Source: Salinibacterium sp. (GTDB lineage Bacteria > Actinomycetota > Actinomycetes > Actinomycetales > Microbacteriaceae). Taken from it: 19,644 nucleotides of DNA. Below are positions 1 to 6,836 of this stretch, piece by piece. A program made the position numbers and the translations under genes. The stretch lies in NCBI GenBank assembly GCA_004297555.1, contig SCSV01000036.1, positions 1 to 19,644 on the forward strand. The letters run 5' to 3'. The notes under the pieces are model-generated. The model saw nothing but the letters and a program-made list of their open reading frames with translations, searched no databases and was not told the DNA's origin. How positions within the stretch are numbered: the first letter of the stretch is position 1; each line of letters begins with the position of its first letter.

Positions 1-212
1 GATGCCTCGATGATGCCGATCTCGCGCAGTCGTTGCAGGGCCTCCCGCACCGGGGTGCGCGACACACCGAACTGCTCGGCCAGCGCCGCATCGCTGATGC
101 GCTGGCCGGGCAGCAGGGCCCCGGCGTGGACGGCCGCGAGAATTTGCTCGAAAACCATGGTGACGACTGGGCTTGTCGTGAGCTTTGACGCCTCTTCCGC
201 CGGATCACTCAC
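1..212 (-). CDS. GntR-family transcriptional regulator, N-terminal part
   Basis: Partial gene running off the left edge; 70 codons are visible from a GTG at 212. Residues about 15-70 form a GntR winged helix-turn-helix: a helix with FEQILAAVHAG, then LLPGQRISDAALAEQFGVSR, then TPVREALQRLREIGIIE. The pattern of G(x)R(I/L)xxxxLAExxGVSRTPVREAL is diagnostic of the FadR/GntR DNA-binding domain. The effector-binding domain lies outside the window, so the subfamily (FadR/FCD or other) and ligand cannot be named. A GGAG lies 11 bases before the GTG and a possible -10 (TAGGAT, 240-245) lies 28 bases before it. An internal ATG at codon 19 is an alternative but would cut into the first helix. No partner gene is visible; the 94-bp gap to the next gene holds its promoter. 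Confidence 0.9.
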   Translation of the reverse strand, partial: MSDPAEEASKLTTSPVVTMVFEQILAAVHAGALLPGQRISDAALAEQFGVSRTPVREALQRLREIGIIEA

Positions 213-239
213 GCCCTGATCGTCTCCACCACGACAGTG

Positions 240-245
240 ATCCTA
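240..245 (-). promoter_or_regulatory. Possible -10 element of the GntR regulator gene
   Basis: TAGGAT read on the minus strand, 28 bases before the GTG start; the transcript would have a leader of about 20 bases with a GGAG sequence. No convincing -35 hexamer was seen, so this is tentative. Confidence 0.35.
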
Positions 246-306
246 TTCGTCCCCCGGACGGGTGACGCCGTCGCAACGCGGGGAGCAGGGTCAATCTGCT
301 CGTACC

Positions 307-1143
307 TCACAGGAACATCGGCCGATCGTCGTCGTCTTCGGTCTCAAGGCTGAGGTCGACCGTGAGTGGAACGTGGTCGCTCGGGGCATCCCCCTTGCGC
401 TCCTCGCGATGGATGGCCGCATGGGTGACGAGTTCGTCGAACGCGGCGGACCCGAGAATGAAGTCGATGCGCATGCCCTCATTGCGCGGGAAGCGCAGCT
501 GCTGGTAGTCCCAATAGGTAAAACCTTCGACGCCGCGTGCCCGCAGAGTGTCGACCAGGCCGGCTTGCTCGAGCGCGGCGAAGGCTTCGCGTTCTGGCTG
601 ACTCACATGCGTGCGGCCCTGAAACGCGCCGATGTCCCACACGTCTGTGTCGAAGGGTGCAATGTTGAAGTCACCCATCAGGGCGAGTGGCAGAGCGTCA
701 TCGGCGGCAAGCCAGGCGCGGGTCTGCTCGGTGAGCATCGCCAGCCAATCGAGCTTGTAGGCGTAATGCGGATCACCCAGCTCCCGGCCGTTCGGCACAT
801 AGAGACTCCATAGGCGAACCCCGTTCACCGTCGCGCCGATCGCCCGAGCCTCGCGAGGCAGCACGCCGTCGTCGTCGAGTTTGCCGAAACCTGGGGCGGT
901 ATCGAAACCAACGGTCACGTCGTCCATCGCCAGGCGGCTCGCGAAGGCGACGCCGTTCCACTGGTTCAGGCCGTGCAATTCGACCTGGTAACCGGCCTCG
1001 GCGAAGGCATCGAACGGAAACTGCGTCTCGGTGCACTTGATCTCTTGCATCGCCAGCACATCGACGTCGGTGCGAACGAGCCAATCGACCACGCGACCCA
1101 CCCGGCTGCGGATCGAGTTGACGTTCCAGGTCGCGATTCGCAT
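307..1143 (-). CDS. xth: Exodeoxyribonuclease III (AP endonuclease)
   Basis: 278-residue exonuclease III of the endonuclease/exonuclease/phosphatase fold, which cleaves DNA at abasic sites in base excision repair and has 3'-5' exonuclease activity. The start is MRIATWNVNSIRSR with N7, followed by AMQEIK with metal-binding E34, LYVPNG with Y115, GDFNIAP with D158 and N160, RIDFIL with D227 and SDHVPL with D256-H257. These are all the active-site residues expected of the family. I chose the ATG at 1143 rather than the TTG at 1170 because family members begin exactly at this MRI-TWN motif. A TAGCGT -10 hexamer also sits 7 bases before this ATG, consistent with leaderless expression; the ATG has no Shine-Dalgarno. 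The acidic tail (ETEDDDDRPMFL) is family-like in Actinobacteria. It is divergent from the small gene at 1239. Confidence 0.95.
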   Translation of the reverse strand: MRIATWNVNSIRSRVGRVVDWLVRTDVDVLAMQEIKCTETQFPFDAFAEAGYQVELHGLNQWNGVAFASRLAMDDVTVGFDTAPGFGKLDDDGVLPREARAIGATVNGVRLWSLYVPNGRELGDPHYAYKLDWLAMLTEQTRAWLAADDALPLALMGDFNIAPFDTDVWDIGAFQGRTHVSQPEREAFAALEQAGLVDTLRARGVEGFTYWDYQQLRFPRNEGMRIDFILGSAAFDELVTHAAIHREERKGDAPSDHVPLTVDLSLETEDDDDRPMFL

Positions 1144-1150
1144 GGGTTCA

Positions 1151-1156
1151 ACGCTA
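1151..1156 (-). promoter_or_regulatory. -10 element, leaderless promoter of xth
   Basis: TAGCGT on the minus strand, then 7 bases, then ATG. The whole start region (TAGCGTTGAACC) is repeated before the SCP-like gene at 17506. No clear -35. Confidence 0.55.
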
Positions 1157-1226
1157 ACGGTTCGCGACAAGTAGAGCGTTCGCCTCTCCCCCGAACTGGG
1201 CGGCGACAGCCGGGCATCCGCACCAA

Positions 1227-1232
1227 TAGGGT
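1227..1232 (+). promoter_or_regulatory. -10 element before the 48-residue small gene
   Basis: TAGGGT followed by 6 bases and GTG at 1239, matching the leaderless layout seen at many other genes here. AGGG at 1228-1231 could instead serve as a Shine-Dalgarno with 7-base spacing. Confidence 0.45.
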
Positions 1233-1238
1233 GCAGGA

Positions 1239-1385
1239 GTGGCCGACCCCGACGACCTACTCGATGACGTTTCTGCTGCCGAAAATCGGCGTGACATGAG
1301 GCGCGCCGCTGTGATCACCGCAGTGGCGCTCGCGATGGTGATGGCGGCGAGTCTCGTTGTCGTTATTGCCGCGCTCAATACCTGA
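1239..1385 (+). CDS. Small single-pass membrane protein (48 aa), unknown function
   Basis: A 48-codon reading frame from GTG 1239 to TGA 1385. Residues 2-19 are acidic and soluble (VADPDDLLDDVSAAENRRD), residues 17-22 contain two arginine pairs around a Met (NRRDMRR), and residues 23-46 form a continuous hydrophobic helix of Ala, Val, Met, Leu and Ile. The basic cluster before the helix suggests an inside N-terminus. A TAGGGT -10 sits 6 bases before the GTG, as at neighbouring genes, and the frame fills the space between the xth promoter and the pyrE promoter. No family recognised. It is shorter than usual annotation cut-offs. An internal ATG at codon 20 would leave only the helix. I infer a real gene from the promoter position and the well-formed membrane segment, but conservation is untested. 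Confidence 0.55.
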   Translation: MADPDDLLDDVSAAENRRDMRRAAVITAVALAMVMAASLVVVIAALNT

Positions 1386-1407
1386 CGAGAGGCCGTGGCA
1401 ACGTCGG

Positions 1408-1413
1408 TAGTCT
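1408..1413 (+). promoter_or_regulatory. -10 element, leaderless promoter of pyrE
   Basis: TAGTCT, then 6 bases, then the GTG start of pyrE at 1420. No Shine-Dalgarno precedes the GTG. The promoter would drive pyrE and the coupled gene behind it. Confidence 0.6.
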
Positions 1414-1419
1414 TGTCGG

Positions 1420-1971
1420 GTGATTGACGCCAAGCAGCAACTGATCGACTACATCTCTGCCGATGCAGTGTTCCACGGCGATTTCACGTTGACGAGCGGC
1501 AAGAAGGCGAGCTACTACGTCGATCTGCGCAAGGTCAGTCTCGACCACCGGGTCGCCCCGCTCATCGGGCAAGTGATGCTCGACCTGATCTCCACGATTC
1601 CGGATGTCGCCGCCGTCGGCGGGCTGACGATGGGAGCGGACCCGATCGCGGCGGCCGTGCTGCACCAAGGTGCGCTTCGGGGTCTCAGCTATGACGCGTT
1701 CGTGGTGCGCAAGGAGCCGAAGGACCACGGGCGCGGCAAGCAGGTCGAAGGTCCGGATGTCGCGGGCAAGCGCGTGATCGTTCTGGAGGACACCTCCACC
1801 ACAGGCGGTTCTCCGCTCGCGGCAATCGAAGCCCTGAAGAAGGCCGGGGCCGAGATCGCGGCCGTCGCCGTCGTCGTCGATCGGGACACCGGAGCCAAGG
1901 AGAAGATCGAGGCAGCAGGCTACCCCTACTTGAATGCCATCGGACTCGCCGACCTGGGACTCGAACCATGA
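1420..1971 (+). CDS. pyrE: Orotate phosphoribosyltransferase
   Basis: 183-residue type I phosphoribosyltransferase that joins orotate and PRPP to give OMP, the fifth step of UMP synthesis. LTSGKKASYYVDLRK (24-38) is the orotate-binding N-terminal signature, FVVRKEPKDHG (94-104) holds the catalytic flexible-loop lysines, and VIVLEDTSTTGGS (119-131) is the PRPP-binding loop. Length fits the actinobacterial PyrE family. The GTG start has a TAGTCT -10 hexamer 6 bases upstream and no Shine-Dalgarno, so a leaderless message is likely. Its TGA overlaps the ATG of the next gene (ATGA), indicating translational coupling with a cell-envelope protein. No other pyr gene is near. Confidence 0.96.
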   Translation: MIDAKQQLIDYISADAVFHGDFTLTSGKKASYYVDLRKVSLDHRVAPLIGQVMLDLISTIPDVAAVGGLTMGADPIAAAVLHQGALRGLSYDAFVVRKEPKDHGRGKQVEGPDVAGKRVIVLEDTSTTGGSPLAAIEALKKAGAEIAAVAVVVDRDTGAKEKIEAAGYPYLNAIGLADLGLEP

Positions 1972-3242
1972 GTGACGGGTCGCCTTTCAACTGGGGATTG
2001 ACTCCCGGCGAGGAGCCATCGCCGGAGCCAACACCCGTCGCCAAGCCGGCGGATCCGGCCGCTCCCGCATACTTGCCCCCGCTCGAGCAATCCGCGGGCC
2101 CCTCGCCATTCGACCCTGCACCTGAACCTCCGGCCCGGCCGGCGCCGCCGCCGGTCGCTCCCGCTGATCCGTTCGCGCAGATATTCCCGGAGCCGGTCTT
2201 GAACCAACCTGCGCCACCAGCGTTCAATCCGCCGCCCGCAATGCCGACGTTCGAGCCGCCCGCACCCTCGGTGCCCCCGATCGATTCGGTCTCGCTCGAG
2301 ACGCAACTCTGGGACACCGTCGCCGCGCCCGCCGCTCCTCCGGCTAGCGCGCTCCCATCGACGACTCAGACCACCCCGCTGCCTGCCGACCTCGACGATT
2401 GGTGGTCAACTTCCACCGACCCGCGCACGGGCGGCGCTGCTCCCGTACCGCCGTCCCCCGAACGGAGCGACAACCCGCCGACAACGCAACTCGATCCCGG
2501 TTCCGGAATAGACGCGCTCTTCGGCGAGACCCAATTTCAGGACTTCTCCGATGAGCCGATGATCGCCCCCCTGCCTCCGCGAGACGCCGAGGGCAGGATT
2601 CGCGAGCCCCGCCCGCCCATCCCGAAGACGCTTAAAACGCTGATGTGGATCGCTGGAGGACTCCTGGCCGCTCTGCTGCTTGTGGCGCTGTTCGCGATAG
2701 GTACGCGTATGGCACCTCTCCTTGCGCCCGCTGCCCCGCCGACCCCAACACCGACGGGCGCTGCGCCCATCCCCGTGGGTGCGATCGGTCCGGTGGCTGC
2801 GGGCAATCACGATTGGAACGACCTTCTGGGCGGTGAATGCCTGGCCAGCTTCGAGTCCGCCTGGCAAGCCTCCTACCAAGTGGTCGACTGTACCCAACCT
2901 CATGCCGCCCAAATGGTATTCCGGGGTACCTTCGATTACCTACCAGACGTGCCCTACCCCGGCACTCAGGAGTTGCTCTCGAAGGCGAACCTCGCCTGCA
3001 GTGCCTCCACGGTCATCGACTACGCAGCCGCCAACGTCTATAAGGACGTGCAGGTCAGCGCTAGTTTCGCGGCCGATCAGAGCGAATGGGATGACGGAAA
3101 TCATTCCTTCCTTTGCTACGTAAGCCGTTCGAGCGGCGAGACTTTCACGACCTCGATCGCGATGCCCCCAGTGGCGATCACCGCGGCGCCTACGGCGACG
3201 CCGACTCCCGCGGTGTCGCCCTCCGCCACTGCCGCCAAGTAG
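1968..3242 (+). CDS. Proline-rich membrane protein with Septum_form-like C-terminal domain
   Basis: 424-residue protein starting in a four-base ATGA overlap with pyrE. Residues 1-220 are a long, disordered, Pro/Ala-rich, presumably cytoplasmic region; 225-246 is one transmembrane helix (WIAGGLLAALLLVALFAIG); 250-275 is a Pro/Thr linker; 280-395 is a globular domain with four cysteines (C291, C308, C344, C383). The pattern GGECL...VVDCTQPHAAQ...ACS...W..GNHSFLCYV resembles the Septum_form (septum formation) family of actinobacterial envelope proteins, whose precise biochemical role is not known. The four cysteines probably form two disulfides outside the membrane. A Thr/Pro/Ala tail ends the protein. 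The N-terminal length and composition resemble a scaffold. Assignment to the domain family is by pattern memory; function in division is inference. Confidence 0.7.
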   Translation: MSDGSPFNWGLTPGEEPSPEPTPVAKPADPAAPAYLPPLEQSAGPSPFDPAPEPPARPAPPPVAPADPFAQIFPEPVLNQPAPPAFNPPPAMPTFEPPAPSVPPIDSVSLETQLWDTVAAPAAPPASALPSTTQTTPLPADLDDWWSTSTDPRTGGAAPVPPSPERSDNPPTTQLDPGSGIDALFGETQFQDFSDEPMIAPLPPRDAEGRIREPRPPIPKTLKTLMWIAGGLLAALLLVALFAIGTRMAPLLAPAAPPTPTPTGAAPIPVGAIGPVAAGNHDWNDLLGGECLASFESAWQASYQVVDCTQPHAAQMVFRGTFDYLPDVPYPGTQELLSKANLACSASTVIDYAAANVYKDVQVSASFAADQSEWDDGNHSFLCYVSRSSGETFTTSIAMPPVAITAAPTATPTPAVSPSATAAK

Positions 3243-3250
3243 CCGTCGGC

Positions 3251-4099
3251 CTACCCGACCTCGATTAGCGTGGCAGGGCCGAGCCGCGCTCGCATCACCT
3301 CGACAGCGGCCGGGTTCTCGTCGACCAGCACGAATCGTCGGTCCAGGGCCTGCGCAACGGCGCCCGTCGTACCGCTACCCGCGAAGAAGTCGAGCACCCA
3401 GTCACCCGGAGCGCTTGACGCTTGCATCACTCGTCGCAGAATGCCCTCGGGCTTCTGAGTTGCGTAGCCGGTCTTCTCCTTGCCGGTGGGCGACACGATC
3501 GTGTGCCACCAGACATCCGTCGGCAGTTTGCCCTTCGCGACCTTCTCGGGTGTCACCAGTCCCGGCGCCATGTACGGCTCTCGATCGACGGCCTCGTTGT
3601 CGAAGTAGTACGTTTTCGGATTCTTCACGTACACAAGAATCGTGTCGTGCTTCGACGGCCATTTGCGCGTGGCCCGGGCGCCGTAGTCGTAGGCCCAGAT
3701 GATCTCGTTGAGAAAGTTCTCGCGCCCGAAAAGCGCGTCGAGCGCCACCTTCGCGTAATGCGCCTCGCGGTAGTCCAGGTGCAGGTAGAGAGTGCCAGTG
3801 TCATCGAGCAACCGCCAGGCCTCGGCGAGGCGCGGCTCAAGAAAGTCCCAGTAGTCGGCGAAGCGGTCGTCGTAGTGCGAGAGCGTGCCTTTGACGGTCT
3901 CGTAGCTGTGACCCTTGAAGCCCGTGCGCGAGCCAGTCTCCGACCGCGTTGTTGTGATGGCTTGCCGCGACTGGGTTCGGCCTGTGTTGAAGGGCGGGTC
4001 GAGGTAGATCAGTTGGAAGGCCCCGTCGGGCAGCGCTGAGATGATTGGGAGATTGTCGCCGAGGATGACGCGGTTCGGGCCGTCGCTCGTCCAGGGCAT
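3251..4099 (-). CDS. Solitary site-specific DNA methyltransferase, beta class
   Basis: 282-residue S-adenosylmethionine-dependent DNA methyltransferase (N6-adenine or N4-cytosine). Motif IV comes first (YLDPPFNTG, D34-P-P-F37) and the SAM-binding motif I comes last (DFFAGSGTTGAVA, about 237-249); this order defines the beta class. HDTILVYVKNP (151-161) and ATQKPEGIL (213-221) are further family motifs. The variable region about 40-80 and 160-210 is likely to hold target recognition; the target sequence cannot be read from the protein. No restriction endonuclease or specificity gene is adjacent, so it looks like an orphan enzyme with a housekeeping or epigenetic role. The ATG at 4099 has a strong promoter directly upstream. 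Gene order (reverse-oriented between a pyrE-linked gene and trmH) suggests insertion into a forward-reading run; this is inference. Confidence 0.9.
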   Translation of the reverse strand: MPWTSDGPNRVILGDNLPIISALPDGAFQLIYLDPPFNTGRTQSRQAITTTRSETGSRTGFKGHSYETVKGTLSHYDDRFADYWDFLEPRLAEAWRLLDDTGTLYLHLDYREAHYAKVALDALFGRENFLNEIIWAYDYGARATRKWPSKHDTILVYVKNPKTYYFDNEAVDREPYMAPGLVTPEKVAKGKLPTDVWWHTIVSPTGKEKTGYATQKPEGILRRVMQASSAPGDWVLDFFAGSGTTGAVAQALDRRFVLVDENPAAVEVMRARLGPATLIEVG

Positions 4100-4105
4100 G
4101 CCCCG

Positions 4106-4133
4106 AGATTAACAGGTGCCCGTACTCTGTCAA
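4106..4133 (-). promoter_or_regulatory. Near-consensus promoter of the DNA methyltransferase gene
   Basis: On the minus strand, TTGACA (4128-4133), a 16-base spacer, and TAATCT (4106-4111), then 6 bases to the ATG at 4099. This is the best -35/-10 pair seen in the window. Its -35 overlaps the last base of the -10 and the initiation region of the opposite promoter. Confidence 0.7.
4123..4128 (+). promoter_or_regulatory. -10 element, leaderless promoter of the RNA methyltransferase gene
   Basis: TACTCT, 6 bases, then GTG at 4135. No -35 match at the usual distance. It interlocks with the divergent methyltransferase promoter in a 35-bp spacer. Confidence 0.55.
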
Positions 4134-4134
4134 C

Positions 4135-4764
4135 GTGGAAGACGCACCGAACCCGAGCAACGAGCTCTCGACCGGCGGAGTCGGCCCCTGGCGCGGTGAC
4201 TGGCCCACCGATTCGCACTACGACCCTGAGCTTCTGGCACACGGTGACTCCCGCAACGTCATCGACCGTTACCGCTACTGGACGATGGAGGCGATCGTCG
4301 CCGACCTCGATGAGCACCGGAATCCGTTCCACGTCGCGATCGAGAACTGGCAGCACGACATGAACATCGGCTCCATCGTGCGCAGTGCCAATGCGTTCGG
4401 CGCCGAGACCGTGCACATCATCGGCCGAAGGCGCTGGAACAAGCGCGGCGCGATGGTGACCGATCGCTACCAGCATGTGCTGCAGCATCCGGATGTCGCG
4501 GACTTCGTCATGTGGGCACGGGCCGAATCGCTCCCCATCATCGCGATCGACAACGTGCCGGGCAGCGTCATCATCGAAACCTTCGCCTTCCCCAGGCGCT
4601 GCGTCTTGCTCTTCGGCCAGGAAGGCCCTGGTCTGTCGGCCGAGGCGCTCGCCGCCGCCGACGCGGTTGTCGAGATCAGTCAATTCGGCTCGACCCGCAG
4701 CATCAACGCCTCGGCCGCAGCCGCCGTCGCGATGCACGTCTGGATTACGCAGCACGTCTTCTAA
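4135..4764 (+). CDS. SpoU/TrmH-family RNA 2'-O-methyltransferase
   Basis: 209-residue SPOUT-class RNA methyltransferase, expected to methylate a ribose 2'-OH in tRNA or rRNA using SAM. The three SpoU motifs are present: motif 1 NIGSIVRSANAFGA from N77 with catalytic-type R83, motif 2 LLFGQEGPGLS (158-168), motif 3 ISQFGSTRSINASAAAAVAMH (181-201), which forms the SAM-binding trefoil knot. The N-terminal 60 residues are a short family extension (FHVAIENWQHDMN precedes motif 1). There is no separate substrate-binding L30e-like domain, so the target cannot be assigned. The GTG start has a TACTCT -10 six bases upstream, suggesting a leaderless message. It is followed by purA in the same direction after 83 bases. 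Confidence 0.92.
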   Translation: MEDAPNPSNELSTGGVGPWRGDWPTDSHYDPELLAHGDSRNVIDRYRYWTMEAIVADLDEHRNPFHVAIENWQHDMNIGSIVRSANAFGAETVHIIGRRRWNKRGAMVTDRYQHVLQHPDVADFVMWARAESLPIIAIDNVPGSVIIETFAFPRRCVLLFGQEGPGLSAEALAAADAVVEISQFGSTRSINASAAAAVAMHVWITQHVF

Positions 4765-4789
4765 GCCGACCGCAGTCAGACCGCGCCGA

Positions 4790-4840
4790 TAGGATTGGGT
4801 GTAATCCCCACCATTTTCCAGGCCCCCTTTTTGGAGGAGA
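4790..4840 (+). promoter_or_regulatory. purA leader: possible -10 (TAGGAT) and strong Shine-Dalgarno
   Basis: TAGGAT at 4790-4795 would start a transcript near 4802, giving a leader of about 46 bases that ends in GGAGGAGA (4833-4840), 8-10 bases before the ATG. This is one of the few strong ribosome binding sites in the window. A pyrimidine run (CCCCCTTTTT) directly before the GGAGG could fold on it weakly; no recognised riboswitch was seen. Confidence 0.5.
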
Positions 4841-4847
4841 CCGGCCC

Positions 4848-6137
4848 ATGCCAGCATTCGTGATCATCGGCGCCCAGTGGGGTGACGAAGGCAAGGGCAA
4901 GGCGACCGACTTGCTCAGCAGCCGCATCGACTACGTGGTCAAGTTCAACGGCGGCAACAACGCCGGCCACACGGTCGTTGTCGGCGACGAGAAGTATGCG
5001 CTGCACCTGCTGCCCTCCGGCATCCTGACCGATGGCGTGATCCCGGTGATCGCGAACGGCGTAGTCATTGACATCGAGGTGCTCTTCGAAGAACTTGAGG
5101 CGCTCTCCGCCCGGGGAGTGGATGTCTCGCGCCTGCTGGTCAGCGCCAACGCGCACGTGATCACTCAGTACCACCGCACTCTCGACAAGGTCACCGAGCG
5201 CTTCCTCGGCAAGCGTCAGATCGGCACGACCGGGCGCGGCATCGGCCCTGCCTACGCCGACAAAATCAACCGGGTGGGCATTCGCATCCAAGACCTGTTC
5301 GACGAGAACATCCTGCGCCAGAAGGTCGAAGGTGCGCTGCACCAGAAGAACCACCTGCTCGTGAAGATCTACAACCGGCGCGCGATCGCGGTCGACGAGA
5401 TCGTCAACGACCTGCTCAGTTACGCCGAGCGGCTGCGGCCCATGGTCGCCGACACCGGCCTCGTGCTCAACCGCGCGCTCGACGAGGGCAAGACCGTGGT
5501 GTTCGAGGGCGGCCAAGCCACCATGCTGGATGTCGACCACGGCACCTACCCCTTCGTCACATCCTCCAACTCCACGAGCGGTGGTGCCGCCACCGGCTCA
5601 GGGGTGGCGCCGAACCGTCTCGACCGGGTGATCGGAATCGTCAAGGCGTACACGACTCGCGTCGGTGCCGGGCCGTTCCCGACCGAGCTGCACGACGCAT
5701 CCGGAGAGTTCCTTCGCACCAAGGGCTTCGAGTTCGGCACCACGACCGGCCGCCCGCGCCGCACCGGCTGGTACGACGCACCGATCGCGCGCTACTCCGC
5801 CAGGGTCAATGGCGTCACCGACTTCGTGATGACCAAACTCGACGTGCTGACTGGGCTCGAAACGATTCCGGTCTGTGTCGCCTATGACGTCGATGGCGAG
5901 CGGGTCGATGAGGTTCCGGTCTCGCAGTCGGACTTCCATCACGCGGTGCCGATCTACGAAGAGTTCCCCGGCTGGTCAGAAGACATCACGGGAGCGCGCA
6001 CATTCGAGGACCTCCCGAAGAACGCCCAGAACTACGTGCTTGCCCTCGAGGCGATGAGCGGGTCACGCATCTCCGCGATCGGCGTGGGGCCCGACCGCGA
6101 GGCGATCGTCGTGCGGCACGACCTGCTAGCGGGCTAA
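4848..6137 (+). CDS. purA: Adenylosuccinate synthetase
   Basis: 429-residue GTP-dependent enzyme that converts IMP and aspartate to adenylosuccinate, the first step from IMP to AMP. The N-terminus has GAQWGDEGKGKATDLL with catalytic D13 and the GTP-binding GDEGKGK (12-18), then NGGNNAGHTV with H41, QIGTTGRGIGP (124-134), EGGQATMLDVDHGTYPFVT, the loop GAGPFPTEL, and TTGRPRRTGWYDAP. These cover the IMP, GTP and aspartate sites; length is typical. The ATG at 4848 was chosen because the protein begins at MPAFVIIGAQWGDEGKG and is preceded by GGAGGAGA. The frame stays open far upstream but that part lies over trmH. The TAA overlaps the stop of the convergent gene by 4 bases. Confidence 0.97.
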   Translation: MPAFVIIGAQWGDEGKGKATDLLSSRIDYVVKFNGGNNAGHTVVVGDEKYALHLLPSGILTDGVIPVIANGVVIDIEVLFEELEALSARGVDVSRLLVSANAHVITQYHRTLDKVTERFLGKRQIGTTGRGIGPAYADKINRVGIRIQDLFDENILRQKVEGALHQKNHLLVKIYNRRAIAVDEIVNDLLSYAERLRPMVADTGLVLNRALDEGKTVVFEGGQATMLDVDHGTYPFVTSSNSTSGGAATGSGVAPNRLDRVIGIVKAYTTRVGAGPFPTELHDASGEFLRTKGFEFGTTTGRPRRTGWYDAPIARYSARVNGVTDFVMTKLDVLTGLETIPVCVAYDVDGERVDEVPVSQSDFHHAVPIYEEFPGWSEDITGARTFEDLPKNAQNYVLALEAMSGSRISAIGVGPDREAIVVRHDLLAG

Positions 6138-6778
6138 ATCCCGAACCACGCACGGGCGAGGTAGTAGCCCGCCCCGGAGCAGACGACCGCGATTCCGATG
6201 CTCATCGCCCAATTGGCGATGCTCGGGGTGACCGCTCCTTCAGGGTTCGGCCGGCTCGGGGACATAAGCGTTCTGCGCGCGCGTTCCCCCTCGAAGAACT
6301 GGGTGCCGTCCGCGGCGCGTTGCCCGAGAAACACACGTTGCGGGCTTCCGCGCAGTTCGAGCACGAGGGGAATCAGCCCCATCACCTCGAACATGAGCCC
6401 GAGCAGCAGCGCCGTGACATCACCCGAGGCGAAGAATGCCACGAGGAACAGGCCGCCTAACCCGCAGAACAGAATCGTCCAGGCCCATGGGGCGAGGGGC
6501 ATCCCGAATCCTTGGGCCAGAAAGCCGGAGAGGCCGACGGCGATGAGTCCGCCGAAGATGCTCCACGGCAAGAAATCGGTCACATTCTCCGGACACTGCA
6601 CGGCGATCTCGTATGGCCCGCCGGTTGCGCAGGACCCGCCCAAAGTCATCACGACCCAAACCGAAAGAGCGAAGAGACAGAACGAGAGCGAGAACAGAAA
6701 CCAGGATGCCGCCGAGCCGACGATTCGCGTGAGAGCCGAGTTGCGCCATCCGGTCGTTGCAGAGAAAGTGAAGCTCAC
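6134..6778 (-). CDS. Integral membrane protein of unknown function (5 predicted helices)
   Basis: 214 residues when begun at GTG 6778. That start was preferred over the longer frame from 6805 because TACAGT, a good -10, lies just 6 bases before it. Hydrophobic segments at about 20-44, 70-90, 97-117, 121-141 and 190-212 predict five membrane helices. Two cysteines (C50, C62) lie in the first extracytoplasmic-type loop if the N-terminus is inside, and could form a disulfide. A soluble loop at about 142-189 is rich in Arg and Gly (LGQRAADGTQFFEGERARR). No family recognised. It converges on purA with a 4-base stop overlap (CTAA). It is divergent from the chorismate mutase gene, with a 58-bp spacer. 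No function is proposed. Confidence 0.75.
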   Translation of the reverse strand: MSFTFSATTGWRNSALTRIVGSAASWFLFSLSFCLFALSVWVVMTLGGSCATGGPYEIAVQCPENVTDFLPWSIFGGLIAVGLSGFLAQGFGMPLAPWAWTILFCGLGGLFLVAFFASGDVTALLLGLMFEVMGLIPLVLELRGSPQRVFLGQRAADGTQFFEGERARRTLMSPSRPNPEGAVTPSIANWAMSIGIAVVCSGAGYYLARAWFGI

Positions 6779-6784
6779 GTCGCA

Positions 6785-6790
6785 ACTGTA
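6785..6790 (-). promoter_or_regulatory. -10 element before the unknown membrane protein
   Basis: TACAGT on the minus strand, 6 bases, then GTG at 6778. This spacing decided the start chosen for the gene. Confidence 0.5.
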
Positions 6791-6823
6791 TCGGGGCGAG
6801 CGCATGCTGAATGGTTTCTGTCA

Positions 6824-6829
6824 TAGATT
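6824..6829 (+). promoter_or_regulatory. -10 element, leaderless promoter of chorismate mutase
   Basis: TAGATT followed by 7 bases and the ATG at 6837; no Shine-Dalgarno is present. No clear -35. Confidence 0.55.
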
Positions 6830-6836
6830 TGTGCGC

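Noticed and set aside
262..813. 183-codon plus-strand frame over exonuclease III
   Set aside because: It is opposite the catalytic motifs of xth, and its protein matches no family.
1144..1170. TTG start for exonuclease III nine codons upstream
   Set aside because: The ATG at 1143 matches the conserved protein start and has its own -10; the TTG has no ribosome site.
4796..4847. Riboswitch or attenuator in the purA leader
   Set aside because: The leader is only about 50 bases and shows no purine-riboswitch junction or terminator hairpin.
4009..4857. 282-codon minus-strand frame opposite the TrmH-like gene
   Set aside because: It overlaps trmH-like and the methyltransferase end to end and shows no domain; the plus-strand product has all three SpoU motifs.
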